Assembly: GCA_038230275.1 (NCBI GenBank)
Contig: JBBRNO010000166.1
Coordinates: forward strand, 1 to 13,173
From: JANXXV01 sp038230275
Lineage (GTDB): Bacteria > Acidobacteriota > Terriglobia > Bryobacterales > Bryobacteraceae
Direction: 5' to 3'
DNA: 13,173 nt
In this document: in pieces, positions 1-6,724 of the stretch
How positions within the stretch are numbered: position 1 is the first letter of the stretch
Layout of the letters: each line of letters starts with the position of its first letter
Program-made: the position numbers and the translations under genes
The notes under the pieces: model-generated
Database searches by the model: none
The model's input: only the letters and a program-made list of their open reading frames with translations
Told to the model about the DNA's origin: nothing

Positions 1-31
1 CCAATGGCAAACGAAGCAAACCCCATTTATT

Positions 32-58
32 CTTTATCCCATTCATCCCATTTATCCC
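32..58. repeat. Short 9-bp tandem repeat, about three copies
   Basis: Three consecutive 9-mers read CTTTATCCC (32-40), ATTCATCCC (41-49) and ATTTATCCC (50-58). A related CCCATTTAT lies just before, at 22-30. On the minus strand this gives G-runs at 60-nt scale (GGG, GGG, GGG, then GGGG) separated by 6, 6 and 13 nt. This resembles a loose G-quadruplex pattern, although the last loop is longer than usual. The AT/CCC composition contrasts with the GC-rich coding DNA around it. The function is unknown. Confidence 0.6.
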
Positions 59-325
59 GGCCAAATGGTTTTCCCCCAAACAAAACCAAAGAACCAACCC
101 CAGTCCAACTGCCCGAAAATGGGATTCGCTGCGTTTCGTAAACCGAATCCAAGGCGGAGGGAGACTAACCGAACACGACACAAATCCAGCACGCGAACCA
201 AACCGGGGCTAACGCCCACCAGTTCCTTGACAACAGAATATAAGCGCGCGCCGCGGGTCCAGCGGCAGCGTGTCTCCGGATCCCGCAATCGAAGACCCGG
301 CGAAGTATCATGGAGTCAGCTCAAA

Positions 326-329
326 GGAG
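326..329 (+). promoter_or_regulatory. Ribosome binding site that supports the ATG at 333
   Basis: GGAG, within AAAGGAGT (323-330), ends 3 nt before the ATG at 333. The spacing is short, but this is the only clear Shine-Dalgarno match. It favours 333 over the in-frame ATG at 270, which would put 21 hydrophilic residues ahead of the signal peptide, and over the in-frame ATG at 348. Confidence 0.55.
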
Positions 330-332
330 TAC

Positions 333-743
333 ATGTCAATATTGAGAATGTGCCTGTCCATTGCATTCGCCGGGCTTATCTTGTCGCCTGCCCTAAAAGC
401 GGAAGACCGGTTCCGCTCAGGCAAATGGGAAATCGTCTTCACCGGCGAAAATCCGCACACGTCCACCACATGTTTCACTGACGCCATGACCCGGGGTGTG
501 AACGGGACTGCTGAGGCCGTCCGCGCGGATACCGAAAAGACCGCGGCAGCGCGAAAGTTCACCGTCGAGGGCTTCAAGTTCGACGGCACCACGCTCTCCT
601 ACACCGCAGTGGGCGCTGAGAGAACCTTCGTCAACACGGCTAGTTATCACGGCGACACCTATGAAAGCGTCATCATCACGAAAGTGGGTGGAAAAGAGTT
701 CATTACGCGTCAGAAGGGCCGCCGGCTCGGCGCGTGTCAATAG
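333..743 (+). CDS. Exported DUF3617 family protein
   Basis: This is a small exported protein of 136 residues and unknown biochemical role. Residues 1-23 look like a signal peptide: Arg5, a hydrophobic stretch 7-21, and probable cleavage after Ala23. The mature part opens with RSGKWEI (28-34), the pattern DUF3617 proteins usually show as 'RPGLWEV'. Next comes TTCFTDAM with Cys47, and the protein ends in GRRLGACQ with Cys135. The paired cysteines are typical of the family and probably form a disulfide in the periplasm. The ATG at 333 is chosen because it has a GGAG upstream and starts the signal peptide cleanly; an in-frame ATG at 270 is less likely. The stop lies 2 nt from the stop of the convergent propeller gene. 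The family assignment rests on these motifs and on size. Members are common in Acidobacteria and Proteobacteria, but none is known to me with a defined function. Confidence 0.75.
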   Translation: MSILRMCLSIAFAGLILSPALKAEDRFRSGKWEIVFTGENPHTSTTCFTDAMTRGVNGTAEAVRADTEKTAAARKFTVEGFKFDGTTLSYTAVGAERTFVNTASYHGDTYESVIITKVGGKEFITRQKGRRLGACQ

Positions 744-745
744 GG

Positions 746-1747
746 CTACTTCCAATCCGCGGTAAAAATATTGAACTCATACCGCTGCTTCGCGTCCTTA
801 TCGGAGCAGAACACCAGCTTCTTCCCATCCGGCGAAAACTCCGGGAACGAAGTGAACCCGCCAAAGTCCGTAATCTGTTCCAACCCTGACCCATCCGCAT
901 TCATCAGGAACAGCTCAAACTTACGGCCGTCGCAGTTATTCTTGTTCGACGCAAACAAAATCTTCTTCCCATCCGGCGTAAACAGCGGTGCAAAACTGGC
1001 GCACCCAAAGTGGGTCAACTCCTTCGCGTTTTTCCCGTCCGCATCGCCCGCCATAATCTCCATCTTCATCGGCGTAGTCAGATTCTCCGCCAGCAGATCC
1101 CGATACTTCTTCAACCCCTCCGGCGTGCCCGGATGGTTCGCCCGCCAAACCAGCTTCTTCCCATTCGGAGAGAAAAACGAGCCGCCGTCGTACCCTTCGC
1201 TCTTCGTAACCTGCTTCTTATCCGACCCATCGGACTTCATAGTCCAAAGGTCCAAATCCCCTGACGCCATCGACGTATAAGCAATCCGCCCGGTCTTCCA
1301 GTTCACCGTAGCTTCCGCGTCATACCCTGGCGTATCCGTCAGCTTCTTCTCAATCTTGCCGGCATCGGTAGCCAGAAAAATGTCATATCCCGGATACACG
1401 GCCCAAACGTAACCTTTGCTGCGGTCAGCCGCCGGCGGGCAGGCCGGGTCCGCCTCATGCGTCGACCCATACACAATATGTTTGCCGTCCGCCAGAAAGT
1501 ATCCGCACGTCGTCCGGCCCTTCCCGGTCGAAACCATATGCTGATCCGTCCCGTCCGCGTTCATCACGAAAATCTGATCGCATTGCAGTTCCCCGCGCGT
1601 CGATTGAAAAATCAGCCGCTTCCCGTCCGGAGCCCAATAAGCTTCCGCATTCTGGCCGCCCGAAGTCAGTTGCTTGATGTTCGAAAGGTGCGATTCCGCA
1701 AAAACTACCCCGGTAGCCAGTACCGCCAGAAAGAAAAACCTTGCCAT
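746..1747 (-). CDS. Exported TolB-like (PD40) beta-propeller protein
   Basis: This is a 333-residue exported protein made almost wholly of WD40-like PD40 repeats. Residues 1-17 form a signal peptide ending VFA, with probable cleavage before Glu18. Blade signatures occur at APDGKRLIF (39-47), LADGKHIVY (85-93), WKTGRIAY (150-157), SPNGKKLVW (193-201), TPDGKKILF (257-265) and SPDGKKLVF (305-313). Their number and spacing fit a six-bladed TolB-type propeller. NADGT/NADGS turns (63-67 and 283-287) lie between blades. No peptidase, Pal-binding or other extra domain is visible, so it is a stand-alone propeller that probably binds a protein or ligand in the periplasm. The ATG at 1747 has GAGG (1755-1758) 7 nt upstream. 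It is not next to tol/pal genes, so a role in the Tol system is not supported. Confidence 0.85.
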   Translation of the reverse strand: MARFFFLAVLATGVVFAESHLSNIKQLTSGGQNAEAYWAPDGKRLIFQSTRGELQCDQIFVMNADGTDQHMVSTGKGRTTCGYFLADGKHIVYGSTHEADPACPPAADRSKGYVWAVYPGYDIFLATDAGKIEKKLTDTPGYDAEATVNWKTGRIAYTSMASGDLDLWTMKSDGSDKKQVTKSEGYDGGSFFSPNGKKLVWRANHPGTPEGLKKYRDLLAENLTTPMKMEIMAGDADGKNAKELTHFGCASFAPLFTPDGKKILFASNKNNCDGRKFELFLMNADGSGLEQITDFGGFTSFPEFSPDGKKLVFCSDKDAKQRYEFNIFTADWK

Positions 1748-1777
1748 TGTTGAGCCTCTTTTACATGATTGTAGTCT
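1748..1777. promoter_or_regulatory. 30-bp spacer between divergent genes, with a possible minus-strand -10
   Basis: This is all the DNA between two divergent start codons. On the minus strand it contains TACAAT (1773-1768), a 5/6 match to the -10 consensus. It also holds AAGAGG as a ribosome binding site for the propeller gene. No good -35 is seen 17 nt upstream (GAGCCG at 1796-1791, inside the divergent gene). For the plus-strand gene I see neither a Shine-Dalgarno sequence nor a promoter, so its promoter, if local, must lie inside the propeller coding sequence, or its mRNA may be leaderless. Confidence 0.3.
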
Positions 1778-2938
1778 GTGCGACTCACTCCGGCTCTACT
1801 CCTCCTCGCCGCCTGCCACGCCGCAGCGGCCGATTCGTCTTTTGTCCAGCACACCCTCGCCACTGATCTGAAGGGTGGTTATCAGGTCGTAATCGCGGAT
1901 ATGAATCACGATGGCAAGCCCGACATCATTGCCCTGGCCAGCGGAATGAAGGACTTGGTCTGGTTCGAAAACCCCACCTGGGAACGCCACGTCATCGCCG
2001 GCAATCTCAACCGGATGATTAACGTGGCCGCCTGGGACACCGATGGCGATGGCATTCCAGAGCTGGTCCTAGCCAGTGAATTCGCGAACGAAGCCAAAAA
2101 CAGCATCGGCATCATGTCCGTCCTGACCCATAACGGCGACCCCCGCCAGCCCTGGACGGTCAAGGAAATCGACCGCCTGACTACCTCGCATCGCCTCCGC
2201 TGGGCAGACATTGATGGCAGCGGGAAAAAGGTCCTGGTCAACGCCGCACTCACCGGCGCGAAGGCCGAAAAGCCCGACTATCGCGACAACACCCCGCTGG
2301 TCTATTACCGCCCCGGTGAATGGAAACGCCAGTTGGTCAGCGATGCCAATCAGGGCGTCGTGCACGGCATCTTCATCACCAAGTGGTCGAAGGGCGCCAA
2401 GGCGGATGACATCCTGACGGCCAGCTTCGTGGGCATCCACCGCTATCATCTGGAAAAGCGCGGAGCCTGGACAAGAACCGAGATCTCCAAAGGCGACCCC
2501 GCCGCGTGGCCACAGAGCGGGTCGAGCGACATCGCAGTCGGCACTCTCAAAGGCAAACGATTTCTGGCCGCGATTGAGGCATGGCACGGCAACCAGGTAG
2601 TGGTTTATCACGAGCGCTCCAAAGACAAGTTCGAGCGCCAGGTGATCGACAAAGAACTGGTGGACGGTCACACCATCGCCACCGCCGATCTGGACGGCGA
2701 CGGCCGCGATGAAATCATCGCCGGATTCCGCGGCGCCGGACGCAGCGTCTACCTCTATCACTCGGGCGATCCCAAAGGGAATACCTGGACCCGTTCCACC
2801 CTCGATGCCGGCGGGATGGCCGCGGCCGCCTGTGCCACGGCCGATCTCAACGGTGACGGCAAGATCGACATTATCTGCATCGGGTCGGCCACCACCAACC
2901 TGAAGTGGTATGAGAACACCAGCGGGAAGACAAGGTAA
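1778..2938 (+). CDS. Exported FG-GAP/VCBS-repeat beta-propeller protein
   Basis: This is a 386-residue exported protein built from FG-GAP/VCBS repeats, a calcium-binding propeller fold like that of integrin alpha chains. Residues 1-18 are a signal sequence. LAAC (10-13) could be a lipobox, which would make it a lipoprotein; cleavage after the AAAA run before Asp19 is the alternative. Repeats with DxDxDG-like calcium loops are DMNHDGKPD (41-49), DTDGDGIPE (87-95), DIDGSGKK (144-151), DLDGDGRDE (304-312) and DLNGDGKID (356-364). WFENPTWERH (62-71) and WYENTSG (377-383) are paired edge strands. The start is GTG: in-frame TAG at 1772-1774 blocks any earlier start. There is no clear ribosome binding site. 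It is the first gene of the glycosyltransferase run. Similar propellers occur in fungal aldos-2-ulose dehydratase, but no catalytic partner domain is present, so a binding role is the safer reading. Confidence 0.8.
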   Translation: MRLTPALLLLAACHAAAADSSFVQHTLATDLKGGYQVVIADMNHDGKPDIIALASGMKDLVWFENPTWERHVIAGNLNRMINVAAWDTDGDGIPELVLASEFANEAKNSIGIMSVLTHNGDPRQPWTVKEIDRLTTSHRLRWADIDGSGKKVLVNAALTGAKAEKPDYRDNTPLVYYRPGEWKRQLVSDANQGVVHGIFITKWSKGAKADDILTASFVGIHRYHLEKRGAWTRTEISKGDPAAWPQSGSSDIAVGTLKGKRFLAAIEAWHGNQVVVYHERSKDKFERQVIDKELVDGHTIATADLDGDGRDEIIAGFRGAGRSVYLYHSGDPKGNTWTRSTLDAGGMAAAACATADLNGDGKIDIICIGSATTNLKWYENTSGKTR

Positions 2939-2947
2939 ACTTTAAAC

Positions 2948-3958
2948 TTGCTTCCGCCCTGCGTGACCGTCGTGATACCGACTCTGACTGCGGACGAAAC
3001 TCTTCTCGATTGTGTCCGTTCGCTAGAGGCGCAGTCGCGCCGCGACTTCGACGTGATCATTGTCGATAACAGCGGACAGCAGCTCGTCCGTCGCCGAAAC
3101 GCAGCCGGAGCCCAGGCCAGGGTCATCGAAAACACCGTGAACGCAGGCTTCGGGGGCGCCATCAATCAGGCATATCAGCAGTCGAGCGCGCCGTTTCTGG
3201 CTACATTGAACGATGACGCGGTAGCCGACCCGAACTGGATAGCCTCTCTGATGGTGGCGGTCGAGGGTAGACCCGATGTAGGAATGTGCGCCTCTCAAGT
3301 GCGCCTGTTTCCAGCAGGAAATCTGGATTCCGCCGGCATGTTGATCGCAGGCGACGGCAGCAGTAAACAGCGCGGCCACGGAGACAATCCCAGGCACTTC
3401 CAACAGGCGGAGGAAGTGCTTCTCCCCAGCGGTTCGGCGGCGTTGTACCGGCGAAAAATGCTGGCAGAGATCGGCCTGTTCGATGACCATTTCTTCCTCT
3501 ACTGCGAAGATACCGATCTGGGGTTACGCGCCCGCTGGGCGGGCTGGAAATGCCTCTACGTGCCGGATGCAATCGTGGATCATCACTACTCGCACTCGGC
3601 CGGCCGTGCCTCCTCGCTGAAGGCTTACTATGTGGAGCGCAATCGTCTGCTCACCGTCTGCAAGAACTTCCCGCCCGGCATGTTGCTGACAGCGCCGGTC
3701 TACGCGGCCATCCGTTACTTCTGGCACATCGCGATGATCTTCGCGGGCAAGGGCGCAGCCGCCGAATACCGGCAAGGCGGCAGTGGACTGGCCTTGGTCT
3801 GGTTCGTAATCAAGGCTCACCTGGCGGCGATGGCCCGTTTGCCGGAATTGCTCCGCCAACGCCGCGCGATCCGTAAAACGGCCCGGCTAAGCACGAAGGA
3901 GTTCAGCCGGTTGTTGCGGCTGAACTCCATCAGTCCCAAACAGGTGGCGTCTCTATGA
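2948..3958 (+). CDS. GT2 family glycosyltransferase, rhamnosyltransferase-like
   Basis: This GT-A fold, family 2 glycosyltransferase has 336 residues and probably transfers a sugar from a nucleotide donor to a lipid-linked or polysaccharide acceptor at the inner membrane. The N-terminal strand VTVVIPTL (6-13) and IIVDNSG (37-43) bind the nucleotide. NDDAVADP (88-95) supplies the DXD-type metal site. EDTDLGLR (187-194) supplies the catalytic acid/base region. GSAALYRR (162-169) and GLFDDHFF (176-183) are typical of WbbL-like rhamnosyltransferases. The hydrophobic patches at about 245-266 and 280-296 suggest membrane association. TTG at 2948 is the first possible start, because the frame is the same as that of the upstream gene and opens only after its TAA at 2936-2938. 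An AAGG at 2932-2935 is a weak, distant ribosome site, and GTG at 2963 is the alternative start. The gene ends in an ATGA overlap with the next GT2. Acceptor and sugar cannot be told. Confidence 0.85.
   Translation: MLPPCVTVVIPTLTADETLLDCVRSLEAQSRRDFDVIIVDNSGQQLVRRRNAAGAQARVIENTVNAGFGGAINQAYQQSSAPFLATLNDDAVADPNWIASLMVAVEGRPDVGMCASQVRLFPAGNLDSAGMLIAGDGSSKQRGHGDNPRHFQQAEEVLLPSGSAALYRRKMLAEIGLFDDHFFLYCEDTDLGLRARWAGWKCLYVPDAIVDHHYSHSAGRASSLKAYYVERNRLLTVCKNFPPGMLLTAPVYAAIRYFWHIAMIFAGKGAAAEYRQGGSGLALVWFVIKAHLAAMARLPELLRQRRAIRKTARLSTKEFSRLLRLNSISPKQVASL
3898..3928 (+). repeat. Perfect 12-bp inverted repeat forming a stem-loop
   Basis: GGAGTTCAGCCG (3898-3909) and CGGCTGAACTCC (3917-3928) are exact inverse complements separated by a 7-nt loop, GTTGTTG. 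The element is inside the last 20 codons of the GT2 gene and ends 13 nt before the ribosome site of the next gene. No U-run follows, so it is not a standard intrinsic terminator. It could slow the ribosome, protect or process mRNA, or adjust coupled translation. The repeat is directly visible; the role is inference. Confidence 0.7.
3942..3947 (+). promoter_or_regulatory. Ribosome binding site for the DPM-synthase-like gene
   Basis: AGGTGG is 7 nt ahead of the ATG at 3955. That start codon overlaps the preceding stop as ATGA, which points to coupled translation. The site also lies just beyond the 3898-3928 stem-loop, so ribosomes finishing the upstream gene would have to open that structure. 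Confidence 0.6.
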
Positions 3959-4677
3959 AGACGGCCACCCCAAACCTGCTGATTATCATCCCGGCGTTCA
4001 ACGAAGAGGGCGCAGTTGGCACCGTGGTGGCCGAAGTGAATGAGGTGCTTCCCGGCGTCCCGGTGCTGGTGATTGACGACTGTTCAGGAGACGCCACCAC
4101 CGCAGCGGCCAGTAGCGCCGGAGCCCGCGTATTAGCGCTTCCCACGCACCTGGGTCTAGGCGGCTGTGTGCAGGCTGGTTACAAACTGGCGTATGAATTA
4201 GGTTACGAATATGTGATCCGTGTGGACGGCGATGGCCAGCATGACCCGCACGATATTCCGGGCATCCTGACCAAGTTGAAACAGACCGGGTGCCAGATGG
4301 TGATCGGTTCCCGCTATCTGGTCCAGGGCGGAAAGTTTACCAGTCCAGCCAGAGGCGCGGGCATCGTACTGTTCCGGTTAGTGCTGCGCCCCATCCTGGG
4401 AAGGTGGGTTTCCGATCCCACGTCGGGATTCGTGGGAGTGAACCGCGAGGCGCTGGCCGTCTTTAGTAAGAGCTTCCCGTTGGAGTATCCAGAGATTGAA
4501 GCGCTGGTAGTGCTGAAGCGCAAGGCATTCCGGTTTGAAGAAGTCCCGTGCACGATCCGGCCCCGGAAAGCGGGCCGCAGCTCGATTACGGCGTTGAAGT
4601 CGATATCCTATATCGTGCACGTACTGCTGGGTGTCTTCGTGAATATATTGAAGTACGATGGGGCGCGAAGGAGGTAG
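3955..4677 (+). CDS. GT2 family polyprenyl-phosphate sugar synthase (DPM-synthase-like)
   Basis: This 240-residue GT2 protein resembles dolichyl-phosphate mannose synthase. It probably moves a hexose from a nucleotide donor to polyprenyl phosphate on the cytoplasmic face of the membrane. Visible motifs are IIPAFNEE (11-18), VIDDCSGD (39-46), VDGDGQHDP (90-98, with the DXD metal site), GSRY (118-121) and SDPTSGF (153-159), all in family order. After this the chain has a basic IRPRKAGRSS segment (201-210) and one hydrophobic segment (about 218-232) near the end. It therefore lacks the multi-span C-terminal domain of GtrB-type relatives and is a soluble or monotopic form. It overlaps the upstream GT2 by 4 nt, and a DUF2304 gene follows after 45 nt, a pairing often seen in bacteria. 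Its product would be a donor for the GT-C proteins nearby. The exact sugar is unknown. Confidence 0.88.
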   Translation: MKTATPNLLIIIPAFNEEGAVGTVVAEVNEVLPGVPVLVIDDCSGDATTAAASSAGARVLALPTHLGLGGCVQAGYKLAYELGYEYVIRVDGDGQHDPHDIPGILTKLKQTGCQMVIGSRYLVQGGKFTSPARGAGIVLFRLVLRPILGRWVSDPTSGFVGVNREALAVFSKSFPLEYPEIEALVVLKRKAFRFEEVPCTIRPRKAGRSSITALKSISYIVHVLLGVFVNILKYDGARRR

Positions 4678-4722
4678 CAAACCGAGCCGTGACCGTAAGG
4701 GAGCGGTGGGTATGCTCAATAT

Positions 4723-5076
4723 ATGGACAGGCTTTTGGACGTAATGGCCATCTTCAGCATCACACTGATGGCCATGGTGTTGGTCTCGGTGCGCCGCGCG
4801 CACATCCGCGTGGAGTACTCAGTAAGCTGGCTCACCGCCGCCGCAACATTGCTCATCCTCTCGCGCAGCAGTTCGCTGCTCGATTGGCTCTCCACTCACA
4901 TGGGGATTACGTACCCGCCGCTCGCTCTGATCCTCATTGCGTCCTGGTTGTTTCTGGTTGTCTTCTATCGTTTCTCGGTCCGCATCTCGGCCTTGAAGGA
5001 CGCCAATACAGACCTCGCTCAAAGGCTTGCCATACTGGAGTATCGGTTGCATTCGGCGCATGAAGACAAGCAATAA
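4723..5076 (+). CDS. DUF2304 small membrane protein
   Basis: This is a 117-residue membrane protein matching the DUF2304 pattern. It has hydrophobic helices at about 6-23, 35-48 and 64-82. RRAHIRVEYSVSW (24-36) joins the first two helices and is the most family-like part. A polar tail, DLAQRLAILEYRL (97-109), probably forms a short coiled coil. DUF2304 proteins commonly sit beside DPM-synthase-like GT2 enzymes. A role as their membrane partner is inferred from that pairing rather than shown. The ATG at 4723 is the first start after in-frame stops at 4690 and 4696; ATG at 4744 is an alternative that would trim seven residues. The ribosome site is weak. The gene overlaps the next one by 17 nt. 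The 45-nt gap before it is the largest in the run and contains a poor promoter-like pair, GTGACC (4689-4694) and TATGCT (4711-4716). Confidence 0.8.
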   Translation: MDRLLDVMAIFSITLMAMVLVSVRRAHIRVEYSVSWLTAAATLLILSRSSSLLDWLSTHMGITYPPLALILIASWLFLVVFYRFSVRISALKDANTDLAQRLAILEYRLHSAHEDKQ

Positions 5077-6724
5077 TCCCAGGTGGTGGCATTACGCGCT
5101 AGGCGTTCTGGCGGCCTTTCTAGTTGCATTTGAGATCTATGGACCGGCACTGAACGGGCCGTTCGTCTACGACGACGTCTACCTGCCCTTCATGAATCCG
5201 ACCTACCTGGATAAGCCGCTGACGTTCTGGGCGAATGTCCGGCCGTTGCTGATGGCCAGTTACTGGATGAACTACCAATCATCCGGAATTGAGCCCTACG
5301 CCTATCACTGGTTCAACGTATTCCTGCACGTGTTGAACTCCGTGTTGGCGTATGCCGTAGTCCGCAAGTTTCTCTCGATGGTAGGCGAGGCGGGGTGGAT
5401 GCGGGAGACACTAGCCGTCTTCGCCGGGGCGCTGTTCCTGCTGCACCCTATTCAGACCGAGTCGGTGGCATACGTCGCCAGCCGCTCAGAGGCCATGAGC
5501 ATCCTGTTCTTCCTGGGTGCGCTGGCCGTATTCATGTATCGCAAGAGCACCGCAATCTCTGTACCGGTGGTTGTCGCGGTGCTGGTATTATTCGCACTCG
5601 CCGCCTTGACCAAAGAGCACACGGTGGTGCTGCCGGTCCTGATTCTTCTCACGGATTACTACTGGAATCGCGAAGGAATGAAACGGAACTGGAAGCTCTA
5701 CGCTCCCATCGTGATTGGCGGCGCTCTCGCTGTGGCTACGGTTATCACGGTGCTGAAAAACTCGAAGTCTGCCGGGTTTCAGTTGAAGGATCTGACCTGG
5801 TATCAGTATCTCTTCACGCAGTTCCGTTCCATCTGGACCTACCTGCGGATGTACCTGCTGCCGGTCGGCTTGAACATCGATCACGATTTCCCGATCTCAA
5901 GAACCATCCTCGATCGGGGTGCTATCGGATATCTGATCGGCCTGCTGGCGTTGGTGGCGCTGGCATGGAAATATCGCAAGGAGTATCCGCTGGCCTCGTA
6001 CGGCTTCTTCGGGTTCCTGATTCTATTGGCGCCCACCTCCTCCGTGGTGCCCATCCAAGACGTACTGGTGGAACACCGCGTCTACCTTCCGTTCTTCTGC
6101 CTGCTGCTGATCACGGTAGACTTTCTGCGCCGCTGGAAAGTGGGCCGCGGCGCAATGCTCGCCACGCTGGCAGCAGTGTTGGCCGTTGCCGGTACGCTAA
6201 CGTATCGGAGAAATGAGCTTTGGGGCAACCCAGCCGCACTGTGGCAGGATGCGGTGAATAAGTCGCCAAACAAGGCCCGTCCGCACTTCCAACTGGCTTA
6301 TGCACAGATGCAGAGCGGGCAGTGTCAGGCAGCGATGCAGAACTATGAAATGGTAGCCAAGCTGGAACCGCCGGATCAAAGCTTGCTGGTCGATTGGGCT
6401 CTGGCCGAGGACTGCGCACTCAAGACGGAAGCGGCCATTGCGAGACTCAAGCAGGCTGCGCAAATGATCCCCTCGGCGCACGTGTATTCGCTCATCGGCA
6501 TGATGTACGGCAAGCAGGGCCGGGTGCCGGAGTCTCTGGATGCGCTGGAAACAGCCGAAAAGCTGGATCCCAAGTTCGAGATGATCTACGTCTATCGGGG
6601 CAACGACTATCTCAGCACCGGTAACTTTTCGGGAGCTGCCGCCGAGTTCCAACGGGCCATCTCCATCAACCCGCTGAACCAGGTTGCGATCAACGGTTTG
6701 GCCATGGCCAAGAAGCGGCACTGA
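5060..6724 (+). CDS. TMTC-like GT-C membrane protein with C-terminal TPRs
   Basis: This 554-residue protein joins a multi-span GT-C-like membrane half (about 1-382) to a TPR half (about 405-550). The order matches eukaryotic TMTC proteins, which are O-mannosyltransferases using dolichyl-phosphate mannose. Shared features are an acidic pair in the first loop after helix 1 (VYDDVYLPF, 36-44), HPIQTESVAYVASRSE (129-144), LTKEHTVVLPVLIL (184-197) and EHRVYLPF (338-345). TPR-like repeats cover PHFQLAYAQMQSGQCQAAMQ (408-427), SLIGMMYGKQGRVPESLDAL (477-496) and YVYRGNDYLSTGNFSGAAAE (510-529). The predicted reaction is transfer of a sugar from polyprenyl phosphate to an exported acceptor, with the TPRs outside the cytoplasm. 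Start: ATG 5060 gives a typical basic N-terminus before helix 1; an upstream in-frame TTG at 5027 is less likely. The stop overlaps the next ATG as TGATG. The activity is inferred; it could also be another GT-C type. Confidence 0.8.
   Translation: MKTSNNPRWWHYALGVLAAFLVAFEIYGPALNGPFVYDDVYLPFMNPTYLDKPLTFWANVRPLLMASYWMNYQSSGIEPYAYHWFNVFLHVLNSVLAYAVVRKFLSMVGEAGWMRETLAVFAGALFLLHPIQTESVAYVASRSEAMSILFFLGALAVFMYRKSTAISVPVVVAVLVLFALAALTKEHTVVLPVLILLTDYYWNREGMKRNWKLYAPIVIGGALAVATVITVLKNSKSAGFQLKDLTWYQYLFTQFRSIWTYLRMYLLPVGLNIDHDFPISRTILDRGAIGYLIGLLALVALAWKYRKEYPLASYGFFGFLILLAPTSSVVPIQDVLVEHRVYLPFFCLLLITVDFLRRWKVGRGAMLATLAAVLAVAGTLTYRRNELWGNPAALWQDAVNKSPNKARPHFQLAYAQMQSGQCQAAMQNYEMVAKLEPPDQSLLVDWALAEDCALKTEAAIARLKQAAQMIPSAHVYSLIGMMYGKQGRVPESLDALETAEKLDPKFEMIYVYRGNDYLSTGNFSGAAAEFQRAISINPLNQVAINGLAMAKKRH

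Larger units (their letters stand above)
1..332. other. Non-coding stretch upstream of the DUF3617 gene
   Basis: No convincing gene lies here. The open frames that cross it give Arg/Pro/Trp-rich translations with no recognisable domain. The plus strand is rich in A and C over roughly 60-220. Positions 32-58 hold a short tandem repeat, listed separately. A perfect TTGACA (227-232) and a TATAAG (239-244) are present but only 6 nt apart, so they do not form a standard promoter together. The TATAAG alone could be the -10 of a promoter for the gene at 333, giving a leader of about 80 nt, but no matching -35 is visible at 216-221. A weak GC hairpin (stem 250-254 with 262-266) lies in the possible leader. 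Confidence 0.6.

Noticed and set aside
227..244. TTGACA and TATAAG as a promoter for the DUF3617 gene
   Set aside because: The two boxes are only 6 nt apart; a sigma-70 promoter needs about 17 nt. Neither has a partner at the right distance.
65..481. Open frame of 138 codons on the plus strand
   Set aside because: The product is Arg/Pro/Lys-rich with no domain, and its end overlaps the better supported DUF3617 gene in another frame.
2069..2761. 230-codon open frame antisense to the FG-GAP gene
   Set aside because: No domain is recognisable, and the opposite strand holds clear repeated DxDxDG motifs; the frame is a product of GC-rich codon use.
5027..5059. TTG start adding 11 residues to the TMTC-like protein
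   Set aside because: ATG at 5060 gives a normal short basic N-terminus before the first helix; the extension lies deeper inside the DUF2304 gene.
4548..5063. 171-codon plus-strand frame across the end of the DPM-synthase-like gene and the DUF2304 gene
   Set aside because: It covers two well-supported genes in another frame, and its translation is rich in His/Arg/Gly without a domain.
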